The notes: a model not told the origin generated them from the letters alone. DNA of 64,000 bases from Bradyrhizobium sp. ISRA430 (GCF_029909975.1 NZ_CP094516.1:6488501-6552500), one strand, 5' to 3'. Positions 16,841-25,634 are shown, counted from the stretch's first letter. Translations and numbers: made by a program.

Positions 16841-17482
16841 ATGGCTGTGAGATTCTCGTTCGCACGTACCTTGTGTCTGGCCGCCGTTCTGGCCGGAACC
16901 GCCATTCTCGCTCCCGCCGTCGCGCAGGATGATCTGGTCGGCCCGCCCGGAAAGCAGAAGAAGCTCCCTGAAGCGCCGGCGAAGCTTCCCAAGGTCGACC
17001 GCGGCAAGAATCTCGATTTCCTGTTCGGCGCACTGAAGGCCGCCCCCGACGATGTCAGCGCCAAGCATGTCGAAGCGCGGATCTGGGCCATCTGGCTGCA
17101 GACCCCGAGCGACACTGCCGCTTTGTTGATGACCCGGGCCAAGGCCGCGGTGGACGCACAAAAGATCGACGTTGCGATCAAGCTGCTGGATGCCGTCATC
17201 AAGCTCAGGCCCGACTATATCGAGGCCTGGAACCGGCGCGCCACGCTGTACTACATGCAGAACGACTACGGCCGTTCGCTCGCCGACATCCAGCAGGTGC
17301 TGATGCGGGAGCCCCGCCATTTCGGCGCGCTCGCGGGCCTCGGCATGATCATGCAGGAGATCGGCGACGAGAAGCGCGCGCTCGATGCCTATCGCAAAGC
17401 GCTCGCGATCAATCCGCACCTCGACAAGGTCCCTGAGCAGGTCAAGGCGCTGACCGAAAAAGTCGAGGGTCGCGACATCTAG
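16841..17482 (+). CDS. Periplasmic tetratricopeptide-repeat protein
   Basis: A protein of 213 residues with a signal peptide (FARTLCLAAVLAGTAILAPAVAQ). TPR-like helices run from about residue 95 to 205: DVAIKLLDAVIKLRPDYIEA with WNRRATLYYMQNDYGRSLAD, then HFGALAGLGMIMQEIGDEKR and ALDAYRKALAINPHL. Such proteins scaffold periplasmic complexes; the partner is unknown. I take the ATG at 16841 because the frame upstream offers only TTG. Confidence 0.88.
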   Translation: MAVRFSFARTLCLAAVLAGTAILAPAVAQDDLVGPPGKQKKLPEAPAKLPKVDRGKNLDFLFGALKAAPDDVSAKHVEARIWAIWLQTPSDTAALLMTRAKAAVDAQKIDVAIKLLDAVIKLRPDYIEAWNRRATLYYMQNDYGRSLADIQQVLMREPRHFGALAGLGMIMQEIGDEKRALDAYRKALAINPHLDKVPEQVKALTEKVEGRDI

Positions 17483-17607
17483 CCGACAAATCGAGCCGTT
17501 CTCGAGCGATTGCGGCGCGCGGGCGTTAACTACGATTCCAGGGTGCGCTTCGTCAGGACTATTGTTGCTGACGCCGCGGGCGTACGTCCATGGCGGGAGC
17601 AAAAGCC

Positions 17608-17868
17608 ATGAATCGTTTCATCTTGGCAGGTGCGTTGCTGCTGGCGTCAGGCATGGCAGGTCTGGCCGACGGTTTGTTCTGGGTGGTCGGTAACCGCGCC
17701 ACCGGCAAATGCGACATCGTGACCAGTAACCCGGTCATCGCAGGCGACATCTGGTTCGGAGACGGTCCGTACACGTCCAAGGCCGACGCCAAGCTTGCGC
17801 GCTCGACCATTCGTGCCTGCCCCGCGGTCACTCCCGACGACGAAAAGGACGAGGACAGTACGAACTAG
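17608..17868 (+). CDS. Small secreted protein, function unknown
   Basis: A protein of 86 residues with a signal peptide (MNRFILAGALLLASGMAGLADG). The mature part contains VGNRATGKCDIVTSNP and a second Cys in STIRACPAV, so one disulfide is possible, and ends in an acidic tail (DDEKDEDSTN). The ATG at 17608 has GGGAGC at a suitable distance; the earlier ATG at 17590 has none. I recognise it only as a type of small periplasmic protein common in Bradyrhizobium. Confidence 0.75.
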   Translation: MNRFILAGALLLASGMAGLADGLFWVVGNRATGKCDIVTSNPVIAGDIWFGDGPYTSKADAKLARSTIRACPAVTPDDEKDEDSTN

Positions 17869-17882
17869 CCCGATTGTACGGT

Positions 17883-18065
17883 CTAGTGCAGGACGCTGGT
17901 GCCACGTTCGGCGAGGCTGCGATCGGCGGCTGCGGCATAGAGTTTTGCAAGCTCCGCCTCGAGATGTTCGTTGATCAGGAGAAGCGCCCGGACCGCGCCG
18001 CGCAGGTCGCCGTTGCAGCTCGCGACGATCTCGTCGATCGCGGTGTCGTTTGATCTAACGCTCAT
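17883..18065 (-). CDS. Small conserved hypothetical protein
   Basis: A 60-residue, mostly helical soluble protein (IVASCNGDLRGAVRALLLIN, then EHLEAELAKLYAAAADRSLA). A strong Shine-Dalgarno (GGAGG, seven bases before the ATG) and an amphipathic, non-random composition support it as a gene. It is convergent with the secreted protein at 17608. The function is unknown. Confidence 0.72.
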   Translation of the reverse strand: MSVRSNDTAIDEIVASCNGDLRGAVRALLLINEHLEAELAKLYAAAADRSLAERGTSVLH

Positions 18066-18367
18066 CGAAAATCCTCCGGTTCAAACCATGACAATCCTGC
18101 CGGTCTTTCCCGCGTCCCTGTGGATTGCGAGGAGGATCGGCGCCCATCCGTCGCTAGATGGCCGAACCGACCGTGGCGATTATATGGAAGTCGCCATGAC
18201 GGACGCATGAAGCTGTCCCGAGGCTTGCGCGCGGGCGCCGAAGACCTCTGATTCTATTGGTTTTTTCCCGGCGGCAATTTTGCACATATCCACAGGCCCG
18301 GTATTTCGTGTGGAGGTCGCCGGCCACTCGGAGCGAAACTGCCGCGTCCAAGACCCGTAGCTGCCAT
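18066..18367. other. Divergent intergenic region, 302 bp
   Basis: It lies between the small minus-strand gene and the hydrolase. It should hold the promoters of both. I see no repeat, RNA gene or convincing ORF; the open frame entering the hydrolase from 18257 begins with TTG and looks non-coding in composition. Confidence 0.35.
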
Positions 18368-19351
18368 GTGCCCAAGATTGCCCGGAATCTCTTCATGATC
18401 GTGCTTTCAGTCGTGGTGGCGCTGGCCGTGCTGGCGCTCGCCACGCAAGCCGGCGTCCTCGCCGTGCAGCGCGCCTTTCCGCCCCAGGGCCGGATGGTCG
18501 AGGTCGACGGTGCGACGCTTCACGTCGTCGATATCGGCCCGCGCGATGCCGGCCCGCCGATCGTGATGCTGCACGGGGCGAGCTCCAATCTCGAAGCGAT
18601 GCGGCGCCCGCTCGGCGATCTCCTGGCGAAGGACCATCGCGTCATCCTGATCGACCGTCCCGGCCACGGCTGGAGCACGCGGGCGCGGCGGCGGGATTCG
18701 ACGCCGGAGATCCAGGCCCGGATGATCGACGAGGCGCTGGCAAGGCTCGGCATCGCGCGCGCGATCTTCGTGGTGCATTCATGGAGCGGAGCGCTCGGCG
18801 CCCGCCTCGCGCTCGATCATCCGCAGCGCGTCGCCGGCCTCGTCATGCTGGCGCCGGTGACCCATCCCTGGCGCGGCGGCGTCGGCCGCTACAACGAGCT
18901 GATCGCAATGCCGGTGATCGGGCCGCTGCTCGCCTACACCATCACGCTGCCGCTCGGCTATGTCCTGGCCGATTCCGGTGCGCGCAACGTCTTCCTGCCG
19001 CAGGTGATGCCGGACGGCTTTGTCAGGGATTCCGCGACCCCGCTGCTGCTGCGCCCGCGCGAGTTCATCGCCAATGCCGTCGATCTGGTGACGCTGAAGG
19101 CGTCGGTGGCCGCGCAAGCCCCGCGTTATCGTGAGATCTCGGCGCCGACCGTGATCATCGCCGGCGAGCCAGACAAGACCGTGTCGACCAACATCCACGC
19201 GCGCCCGTTCGCCGCGATGGTGCCGAATGCGAAGCTGATCGTGCTGCCCGGTCTCGGCCACATGGTGCAGAACGCGGTGCCGGATCTCGTGAAGAGGGAA
19301 ATCGAGACGATGATCGGTGCAATTGTCGCGATGCAGGCGGCCGCCGATTAG
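18368..19351 (+). CDS. Membrane-anchored alpha/beta hydrolase
   Basis: A protein of about 327 residues from the GTG at 18368; the start is uncertain and the ATG at 18395 is possible. An N-terminal membrane anchor (FMIVLSVVVALAVLALATQA) precedes an alpha/beta hydrolase domain: oxyanion loop MLHGASSN, DRPGHGWS, nucleophile elbow HSWSG (Ser in place of the first Gly is changed to His but the catalytic Ser is kept), acid in AGEPDKTVS and His in LPGLGHMVQ. Substrate unknown. Its stop lies inside the hairpin at 19335. Confidence 0.85.
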   Translation: MPKIARNLFMIVLSVVVALAVLALATQAGVLAVQRAFPPQGRMVEVDGATLHVVDIGPRDAGPPIVMLHGASSNLEAMRRPLGDLLAKDHRVILIDRPGHGWSTRARRRDSTPEIQARMIDEALARLGIARAIFVVHSWSGALGARLALDHPQRVAGLVMLAPVTHPWRGGVGRYNELIAMPVIGPLLAYTITLPLGYVLADSGARNVFLPQVMPDGFVRDSATPLLLRPREFIANAVDLVTLKASVAAQAPRYREISAPTVIIAGEPDKTVSTNIHARPFAAMVPNAKLIVLPGLGHMVQNAVPDLVKREIETMIGAIVAMQAAAD

Positions 19352-19360
19352 CGGCCGCCT
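19335..19360. terminator. Hairpin over the stop of the hydrolase gene, convergent genes
   Basis: A perfect 10-bp stem, AGGCGGCCGC (19335-19344) with GCGGCCGCCT (19351-19360), loop CGATTA. It contains the hydrolase stop and lies 12 bases from the end of the convergent cytochrome gene. It has no T-run, so a bidirectional barrier or mRNA stabiliser is as likely as an intrinsic terminator. Confidence 0.5.
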
Positions 19361-19371
19361 CGCTACCTCAG

Positions 19372-19767
19372 CTACTTCTTGATTTTGCCGTCCTTGTCGA
19401 ACTGCGACACATAGGCCCAGAGATCGTTGATCTCCTTCTCGTTCTTGATGCCGGCGAACGCCATCTTGGTGCCGGGGATCTTGGCCTTGGGATCCTTGAT
19501 GTACTCCTTGAACTGCGCCTCACCCCATGTGATGCCGGAATTCTTGTTCGCATCCGAATAGTTGTAGTCGGGCGCGGTGCCCGACTTGCGGCCGTCGAGG
19601 CCGTTGAGCTCGGGGCCGACCTTGTTCTTGGCGCCTTCGCCGATCGCGTGGCAGGCCAAGCATTTGTTGAACGATGTCTTGCCGGCCGCGGCATCCTGCG
19701 CCATCGCGGCGGGCGCAGTGGCAGTCACGGTGAGGGTCAGCAGTGCGCCAAAAGTCAATTTTTTCAT
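19372..19767 (-). CDS. Soluble periplasmic c-type cytochrome (class I, c2-like)
   Basis: A protein of 131 residues with a signal peptide (MKKLTFGALLTLTVTATAPAAMAQ). The haem site CLACH is in FNKCLACHAIGEGAKNKVGP, and the sixth ligand Met is in IPGTKMAFAGI. The size, the loop GLDGRKSGTAPDYNYS and the late DLWAYVSQF fit the c2/c550 group, which carries electrons between respiratory complexes in the periplasm. It is divergent from glcD. Confidence 0.93.
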   Translation of the reverse strand: MKKLTFGALLTLTVTATAPAAMAQDAAAGKTSFNKCLACHAIGEGAKNKVGPELNGLDGRKSGTAPDYNYSDANKNSGITWGEAQFKEYIKDPKAKIPGTKMAFAGIKNEKEINDLWAYVSQFDKDGKIKK

Positions 19768-20025
19768 CGCGTGCTCTTCGTCTCTTCCCTGTGGTGGGGC
19801 TCATGGCTGGTCGGCGTCGTCGGGGCCTTTCCGGTTTTGGCATGGCCCGTGCGGCTTGGACAAGCCACGAAACCATGACAGGTTTCACGGTTCCCTACTT
19901 GTCTCAGAGCGAACTCGGTCGCAATTGCCGATCCAACTTTCGGATGGCCTACCCAAAACACCGCGGACGTGCTTGATTTGTCCCGATAAATCGATCGTAC
20001 GGCGCGGAGCCGGAAGGAACGTCCA

Positions 20026-21519
20026 ATGGCCATCATGATGCCGGCAGCCGACCAGGCCGTGCTCGCGCGACGCGCGGAGATCGTTGCCGCGCTGCGCGCA
20101 ATCGTCCCCGGCGAGGGCGTGATCGACAGCACCGCCGAGATGCGGGCCTATGAATCCGACGGCCTGACCGCCTATCGGCAGCCGCCGATGGTGGTGGTGC
20201 TGCCGGATACGACCGAGCAGGTCTCGCAGATCCTGAAATATTGTGCAGCCCACGGCCTCAAGGTGGTGCCGCGCGGCTCCGGCACTTCGCTGTCCGGTGG
20301 CGCGCTGCCGCTCGAGGACGGCGTGCTGCTTGGCCTCGGCAAGTTCAAACGCATCCGCGAGATCGATTTCGACAATCGCGTCGTCGTCACCGAGCCCGGC
20401 GTCACCAATCTGGCAATCAGCCAGGCGGTCGCGCATGCCGGCTTCTACTATGCGCCCGATCCGTCGTCGCAGATCGCCTGCTCGATCGGCGGCAACGTCG
20501 CGGAGAATTCCGGCGGCGTGCACTGCCTGAAATACGGCATGACCACCAACAACGTGCTCGGCTGTGAGATCGTGTTGATGAGCGGCGAGATCCTGCGCAT
20601 CGGCGGCAAGTCGGCGGAAAATCCCGGCTACGATCTGATGGGCGTCATCACCGGCTCCGAAGGGCTGCTCGGCGTCATCACCGAGATCACGGTGCGCATC
20701 CTGCAAAAGCCGGAGACGGCGCGCGCGCTGATGGTCGGCTTTGCGCAGGTCGAGGCGGCCGGCGAATGCGTGGCGCGGATCATCGGCGCCGGCATCATCC
20801 CCGGCGGCATGGAGATGATGGACAAGCCCGCAATCCACGCCGCGGAGGCCTTCGTCCATGCCGGCTATCCGCTCGATGTCGAGGCGCTGCTCATCATCGA
20901 GCTCGACGGCCCGTCCATCGAGGTCGACGAATTGATCGGCCGCGTCGAGGCGATCGCCAACGCTTGCGGCTCGACCACCTGCCAGATCTCGACCTCGGAG
21001 GCAGAGCGCAACCTGTTCTGGGCGGGCCGGAAAGCGGCATTCCCGGCCGTCGGCCGCATCTCGCCCGACTATCTCTGCATGGACGGCACCATCCCGCGCG
21101 GCGCGCTTCCAAAGGCCTTAGCGCGGATCCGGGAGCTCTCGGAAAAATACCAGCTCGGCTGCGCCAACGTATTCCACGCCGGCGATGGCAATCTGCATCC
21201 CCTGATCCTCTACGATGCCAACAAGCCGGGCGAGATCGAGCGCGCCGAGGCCTTCGGCGCCGACATCCTGCGCGCCTGTGTCGAGTTTGGCGGCGTGCTC
21301 ACCGGCGAGCACGGCGTCGGCATCGAGAAGCGCGACCTTATGGGCGACATGTTCACCGAGATCGACCTCAACCAGCAGCAGCGGCTGAAATGCGCCTTCG
21401 ACGCGCAGGGTCTGCTCAACCCCGGCAAGGTGTTTCCGACCCTGCATCGCTGCGCCGAGCTCGGCCGCATGCATGTCCATGCAGGCAAGCTGGCGTTTCC
21501 GGACATCCCGCGATTCTAG
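20026..21519 (+). CDS. glcD: Glycolate oxidase FAD-linked subunit GlcD
   Basis: A protein of 497 residues of the FAD-linked oxidase (PCMH) family. The FAD domain is seen as VVPRGSGTSLSGGALP, GLGKFKRIREID and IGGNVAENSGGVHCLKYG; the substrate domain ends with FHAGDGNLHPLILYD and GGVLTGEHGVGIEKRD. With GlcE and GlcF it oxidises glycolate (or D-lactate) to glyoxylate (or pyruvate) and passes electrons to the quinone pool. Shine-Dalgarno GGAAGGA precedes the ATG. Unlike many genomes, glcE is not the next gene: a terminator-like hairpin and an opposing gene come between. Confidence 0.96.
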   Translation: MAIMMPAADQAVLARRAEIVAALRAIVPGEGVIDSTAEMRAYESDGLTAYRQPPMVVVLPDTTEQVSQILKYCAAHGLKVVPRGSGTSLSGGALPLEDGVLLGLGKFKRIREIDFDNRVVVTEPGVTNLAISQAVAHAGFYYAPDPSSQIACSIGGNVAENSGGVHCLKYGMTTNNVLGCEIVLMSGEILRIGGKSAENPGYDLMGVITGSEGLLGVITEITVRILQKPETARALMVGFAQVEAAGECVARIIGAGIIPGGMEMMDKPAIHAAEAFVHAGYPLDVEALLIIELDGPSIEVDELIGRVEAIANACGSTTCQISTSEAERNLFWAGRKAAFPAVGRISPDYLCMDGTIPRGALPKALARIRELSEKYQLGCANVFHAGDGNLHPLILYDANKPGEIERAEAFGADILRACVEFGGVLTGEHGVGIEKRDLMGDMFTEIDLNQQQRLKCAFDAQGLLNPGKVFPTLHRCAELGRMHVHAGKLAFPDIPRF

Positions 21520-21528
21520 GGGATCTGC

Positions 21529-21563
21529 GGAGGGAAGGGCTCGCGACGCAAGCTCTTCCCTCC
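21529..21563. terminator. Terminator-like hairpin after glcD
   Basis: A 13-bp stem with one G-T pair (21529-21541 with 21551-21563) and a 9-base loop, placed between the ends of convergent glcD and the monooxygenase gene. There is no clear T-run. Confidence 0.6.
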
Positions 21564-21570
21564 AAGGCAC

Positions 21571-21903
21571 TTATAGCAGCCCGTATTGAGTCCGCTCCCG
21601 CTTCGCCAGCAGCGGCAGCGCTTCGCCGGCGATGTAGGTTTTGAAATGCGCGCTCTCCTGGTGGGCCTTGAAGGCCGCCTCGTCGCGGAACAGTTCGTAG
21701 AACAGGAACTGGGCCGGATTGTCCTTGGCGCGCGAGATCAGGAACAGTTTCACGCCTTCCTCGCGTTGCGCCTCCGGGAGGAAGCTGCGCAAGATCCCGG
21801 CGACCCGGTCGGCCTCCTCGGTCTTCGCTTCCCATTGCGCCACGACCAGAAGGCCGCCGCCGCTGGTCACGTCGTGGATGGTGTTCATTGTCTGTTGGCT
21901 CAT
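21571..21903 (-). CDS. Antibiotic biosynthesis monooxygenase (ABM) domain protein
   Basis: A protein of 110 residues with the ferredoxin-like ABM domain: GGLLVVAQWEAKTEEADRVA, then FLFYELFRDEAAFKAHQESA and HFKTYIAGEALPLL. Such proteins (YgiN-like) act on quinols or electrophiles or degrade small molecules. The start has GGAG eight bases upstream. It runs against glcD and separates it from glcEF. Confidence 0.88.
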   Translation of the reverse strand: MSQQTMNTIHDVTSGGGLLVVAQWEAKTEEADRVAGILRSFLPEAQREEGVKLFLISRAKDNPAQFLFYELFRDEAAFKAHQESAHFKTYIAGEALPLLAKRERTQYGLL

Positions 21904-22295
21904 GGTGGAACTCCTCGCTTGCAGGACCCCGCGGGCGTGGCGAACCCGGCAACCCGCAAGGGACAGTTCGACAGATAGCGAAGTCTGCGCGTCAATGATT
22001 CGATGTTGATCGAAGTGCGAATGTCCCAGCCAGGGCCAATGCGGGTTACCATCCAGATCCCCACGGTGAGGAGGCCGCCAACGGGTCCCGCGCGAAGCGC
22101 GGCCCGATGAAAGGCTCCGCGGTCATCTCGAACCACGAAAGCCCGGTGGTTGCAGTTCGGCCTTCATCCTTCGAGAGCCCTGTTCCGCGAGCTCCTCAGG
22201 ATGAGGGGCGGCACCACCCCAGCCGCAACGCTCCGAGGCCCTGTTGCCATGCGTCGAATTGATTTCCGACGTAAATTTCGCTACCGCCTTTTCCC
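21904..22295. other. Divergent intergenic region, 392 bp
   Basis: It lies between the ABM gene and glcE. Bases 22061-22215 are repeat DNA, listed separately. The remaining parts should contain the ABM promoter (near 21904-22000) and the glcE promoter (22216-22295); I see no gene. Confidence 0.5.
22061..22215. repeat. Composite intergenic palindromic repeat
   Basis: Two adjacent imperfect palindromes. The first runs from CACGGTGAGGAGGCC through an inner GCGCGAAGCGCG stem to ATCTCGAACCACGAA; the second runs from CTTCATCCTTCGAG to GCTCCTCAGGATGAGG. Both resemble short interspersed repeats I know from Bradyrhizobium and Rhodopseudomonas intergenic DNA. They lie about 80 bases upstream of glcE. 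Confidence 0.7.
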
Positions 22296-23534
22296 GTGGA
22301 TACGCTCAAGGTCAGAGACGCCAAAGACGTCGAAGAGGCGGTGCGCGCGGCGATTGCCAACGAGCAGCCGCTCGAGATCATCGGTCATGGCACCAAGCGC
22401 GCCATCGGGCACACGATGGCGACCAATGCCGTGCTCGATGTGTCCGCGCTGAGCGCGGTGACCTCCTATGAGCCCAACGAGCTGATCATCACGCTTGCCG
22501 CCGGTGCGCCGGTCGCCGACGTGCTGTCGCTGATCGATTCCAAGAACCAGCAATTCGCCTTCGAGCCGATGAACACGGCCCCGCTCCTCGGCACGCCGGC
22601 GCTTGGCACCATCGGCGGGATGATCGCCACGGGCCTCGCCGGCCCGCGCCGCATCAGGGCAGGCGGGGCGCGCGATCACCTGTTGGGGGCGCACGCCGTC
22701 TCCGGCTTCGGCGACAGCTTCAAGACCGGCGGCAAGGTGGTGAAGAACGTCACCGGCTACGATCTCTGCAAGCTGCTCGCGGGCTCCTGGGGCACGCTGT
22801 CCGTCATGACCGAGGTCACGCTCAAGGTCATGCCGAAGCCGGAGGCCGAGCGGACCTTGTTGTTGCGCGGGCTCGACGATGCCGCCGCCAACAAGGCCAT
22901 GACCGCGGCGCTCGGCTCGCCCTATGACGTCTCCGGTGCAGCGCATCTGCCGAAATCGGCGTTCCGCGGCAGGACAGAAGGGCTTGGCGACATTGCGAGC
23001 CAGGGCGAGCCGCTGACCGTGCTGCGGCTCGAGGGCATCAAGGCCTCTGCCGTTCACCGCGCAGGCTCGCTGCGCGAGTTGCTGGCGCCGTTTGGAGCCG
23101 CGACCCTCGTTGAGGATGCGGCGTCCTCGGCGCTGTGGGCCACGATCCGCGACGTCCTGCCGTTCGCGGCAGATGGCACGCTCGGCGCCTGGCCGGTCTG
23201 GCGGATCGTCTGCCCGCCGGCATCGGGGGGCGCGCTCGGCGCGCAATTGGGGCGCGAGACCGGTGGCGACGTGATCTACGACTGGGGCGGTGGGCTGATC
23301 TGGGCGGCGCTGCCGCCCAAGGGCGATGCGCACGCGCCGATCGTGCGTCACCGCGTCAATGCCTTCGGCGGGCACGCCACGCTGGTCCGGGCGGCCGACG
23401 ACGTCAGGCGCAATGTCGACGTGTTCCATCCGCAACCGGCAGGCATCGCGGCCCTGAGCGAGCGGGTCCGCGCCAGCTTTGATCCGAAAGTCATCCTCAA
23501 CCGTGGACGGCTGACGCGGGGCGCTGCAGCATGA
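22296..23534 (+). CDS. glcE: Glycolate oxidase subunit GlcE (FAD-binding)
   Basis: A protein of 412 residues starting at GTG (MDTLKVRDAKDVEEAVRAAI). The FAD-domain pattern includes IIGHGTKRAIG, FEPMNTAPLLGTPALGTIGG and FKTGGKVVKNVTGYDLCKL. GlcE is the smaller, GlcD-like flavin subunit of the GlcDEF complex. Its last four bases overlap the glcF start (ATGA), showing translational coupling. Confidence 0.95.
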   Translation: MDTLKVRDAKDVEEAVRAAIANEQPLEIIGHGTKRAIGHTMATNAVLDVSALSAVTSYEPNELIITLAAGAPVADVLSLIDSKNQQFAFEPMNTAPLLGTPALGTIGGMIATGLAGPRRIRAGGARDHLLGAHAVSGFGDSFKTGGKVVKNVTGYDLCKLLAGSWGTLSVMTEVTLKVMPKPEAERTLLLRGLDDAAANKAMTAALGSPYDVSGAAHLPKSAFRGRTEGLGDIASQGEPLTVLRLEGIKASAVHRAGSLRELLAPFGAATLVEDAASSALWATIRDVLPFAADGTLGAWPVWRIVCPPASGGALGAQLGRETGGDVIYDWGGGLIWAALPPKGDAHAPIVRHRVNAFGGHATLVRAADDVRRNVDVFHPQPAGIAALSERVRASFDPKVILNRGRLTRGAAA

Positions 23535-24844
23535 AGACCGAATTCTCACTCGCGCAGCTCGCCGACCCCGACATTGCGGAAGCCGACAAGATCCTGCGCG
23601 CCTGCGTCCATTGCGGCTTCTGCACCGCGACCTGTCCGACCTATGTGCTGCTCGGCGACGAACTCGATAGCCCGCGCGGCCGCATCTACCTGATGAAGGA
23701 GATGCTGGAGAAGGACTTGGCGCCGACGGCGGAGGTGGTCAAGCATATCGACCGCTGCCTGTCGTGCCTCGCCTGCATGACCACCTGTCCGTCCGGGGTG
23801 CACTACATGCACCTGGTCGACCAGGCCCGGGTCAGGATCGAGCAGCGCTACCAGAGGCCGCTGGCCGAGCGGCTGTTGCGCGCGGTGCTCGCCTTTGTCC
23901 TGCCGGACCCGCAGCGCTTCCGCGCCAGCATGTGGCTGGCCCGGCTGGCGCGCCCCTTCACAGTGCTCCTGCCGACCCCGCGGCCGTCGCCCACGCCGGG
24001 ACTGATCCAGCGGATCCAGGCGATGCTGGCGCTGGCCCCGAACCGCCTGCCGTCGCCGGGCCCTGCCGCCGGCAGCGTGTTCGCGCCTCTTGGCAAGAAA
24101 CGGGGCCGGGTCGCGCTGTTGCAGGGCTGCGCGCAGCAAGTGCTGGCGCCACGCATCAACCAGGCCGCCATCAACCTTTTGACCCGGCACGGCATCGAGG
24201 TCGTCCTGGTCAAGGACGAGCAGTGCTGCGGCGCATTGACCCATCATCTCGGCCGCGACGACGATGCGCTCGCCCGCGCCCGAGCCAACGTCGCGGCATG
24301 GCGCGCGGAAGCGACGGGGGAGGGGCTCGACGCCATCCTGGTGACGACGTCCGGTTGCGGCACCGTCATCAAGGACTACGGCTATCTCCTGCGCGAGGAT
24401 CGCGACTTCGCTGCCGACGCGGCGCAGATCTCCGCGCTGGCCAAGGACATCACTGAGTACGTCGCCGGCCTCGGCCTCGCGCCGACCATGCGAGCTGACA
24501 ACATCGTCGTCGCCTATCACTCCGCTTGTTCATTGCAGCACGGCCAGAAAATCACTGGACTTCCGAAAGAATTGCTTTCCAAGAATGGATTCGTGGTGAA
24601 AGATGTGCCGGAGAGCCACTTGTGTTGCGGTTCGGCGGGGACCTACAACATTCTCCAGCCCGACCTTGCGGGCAGGTTGCGCGATCGCAAGGTCGCCAAC
24701 ATCGCGAGCGTCAAGCCGGACATGATTGCCGCGGGCAATATCGGCTGCATGGTGCAGATTGCCAGCGGCACGTCAGTTCCGGTCGTGCACACGATTGAGC
24801 TTCTCGATTGGGCTACGGGCGGTTCGCGGCCGGCATTGAACTAG
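23531..24844 (+). CDS. glcF: Glycolate oxidase iron-sulfur subunit GlcF
   Basis: A protein of 437 residues with two 4Fe-4S ferredoxin motifs, Cys25-28-31-35 (CVHCGFCTATCP) and Cys76-79-82-86 (CLSCLACMTTCP). Two CCG domains follow, with DEQCCGAL and ESHLCCGSAGTY, as in GlcF and heterodisulfide-reductase-type subunits. It passes electrons from the flavin subunits to the membrane quinone pool. It is the last gene of glcEF. Confidence 0.96.
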   Translation: MKTEFSLAQLADPDIAEADKILRACVHCGFCTATCPTYVLLGDELDSPRGRIYLMKEMLEKDLAPTAEVVKHIDRCLSCLACMTTCPSGVHYMHLVDQARVRIEQRYQRPLAERLLRAVLAFVLPDPQRFRASMWLARLARPFTVLLPTPRPSPTPGLIQRIQAMLALAPNRLPSPGPAAGSVFAPLGKKRGRVALLQGCAQQVLAPRINQAAINLLTRHGIEVVLVKDEQCCGALTHHLGRDDDALARARANVAAWRAEATGEGLDAILVTTSGCGTVIKDYGYLLREDRDFAADAAQISALAKDITEYVAGLGLAPTMRADNIVVAYHSACSLQHGQKITGLPKELLSKNGFVVKDVPESHLCCGSAGTYNILQPDLAGRLRDRKVANIASVKPDMIAAGNIGCMVQIASGTSVPVVHTIELLDWATGGSRPALN

Positions 24845-24921
24845 TCGAGCGGCGCTGCGTCCCGAGGTGACGACTGAAGACGCCCGATCGACCATTGTTC
24901 GGCGGCAACAGGAGGACCACG

Positions 24922-25257
24922 ATGGCGAAGGCGAAGAAGAAGAAAAGCAAGAAGGCCAAAAAGGCTAAGAAGGTTGTAGCGGCGAAGAAGAAGACCGCGA
25001 AGAGGGCGACGAAGAAAGCCGCCAAGAAATCAGCGAAGAAGTCTGCAAAGAAATCGGCCAGGAAGGCCGCCCCGAAGGCGGCAAAGAAGACTGCCAAGAA
25101 GGCCGCGAAGAAAGCTGCGCCCAAGAAGCGCGCGAAGGCTGCTCCGACTCCGAAGGCGCCGCCACCCACGGAGGCTCCGGCTCCCGAGCCCGCACCGGAA
25201 ACAAGCTGGGCGATGCCTTCGTCAGGGGATTCGACGCCGGCCGAAGGTCAGGGGTAG
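24922..25257 (+). CDS. Histone H1-like Lys/Ala-rich basic protein
   Basis: A protein of 111 residues. The first 75 are almost wholly Lys and Ala, with degenerate AAKK and KSAKK repeats (for example KKSAKKSAKKSARKAAPKAA), like the C-terminal tail of histone H1 and the AlgP/HupB-type tails of bacteria. The last 35 are Pro/Glu-rich and acidic. It probably binds nucleic acid non-specifically; a nucleoid role is inferred. The ATG at 24922 has AGGAGG seven bases upstream and is preferred to the frame's earlier start. Confidence 0.82.
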   Translation: MAKAKKKKSKKAKKAKKVVAAKKKTAKRATKKAAKKSAKKSAKKSARKAAPKAAKKTAKKAAKKAAPKKRAKAAPTPKAPPPTEAPAPEPAPETSWAMPSSGDSTPAEGQG

Positions 25258-25634
25258 TCCGTCCCGTATCCTCCGGAACGACGTGCAGACAGGAAGGCCG
25301 CAGCCAACGCTGCGGCCTTTTCGCATCGCAGGGAGCGGCGCCGAATCATGCTCCTGGTTGATCCGTGACCTTAAGTCCCCACAGCTTCGCGATGTCCGTA
25401 ACCCCACGGGACCGGACGCAGGGCGGAATGCAAAAGCTGTGTTCGGGGTGCAACACATCGCAACAACCTTTCGTGGAAAGGCTTGAACGCCCAAAAAGTC
25501 AGCAGTTGCCCGTGATTTTTGCTTCCGGGTTAATTGCCCCCGCTCCAGATTGTGACTGTCATTTTTCGGTCAGGTATCGCGCCCTTGGGGGCTTTCGGAC
25601 CTGACGGGGCTTAAGACTGGTGATGGGGATCGTA
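25258..25634. other. Intergenic region, 377 bp, upstream of the porin gene
   Basis: It begins with the terminator of the basic-protein gene (25294-25322). The remaining 300 bases should contain the promoter and leader of the porin gene; I see no credible ORF or strong hairpin there. Confidence 0.4.
25294..25322 (+). terminator. Intrinsic terminator of the histone-like gene
   Basis: An 11-bp perfect stem (25294-25304 with 25309-25319), loop CAAC, followed by TTT and C. It lies 37 bases after the stop of the basic-protein gene. Confidence 0.85.

Noticed and set aside
24813..25169. Minus-strand ORF translating as a Phe/Ala-rich hydrophobic protein opposite the Lys/Ala-rich gene
   Set aside because: It is the complement of AAG/GCC repeats; the plus frame has a good ribosome site and terminator.
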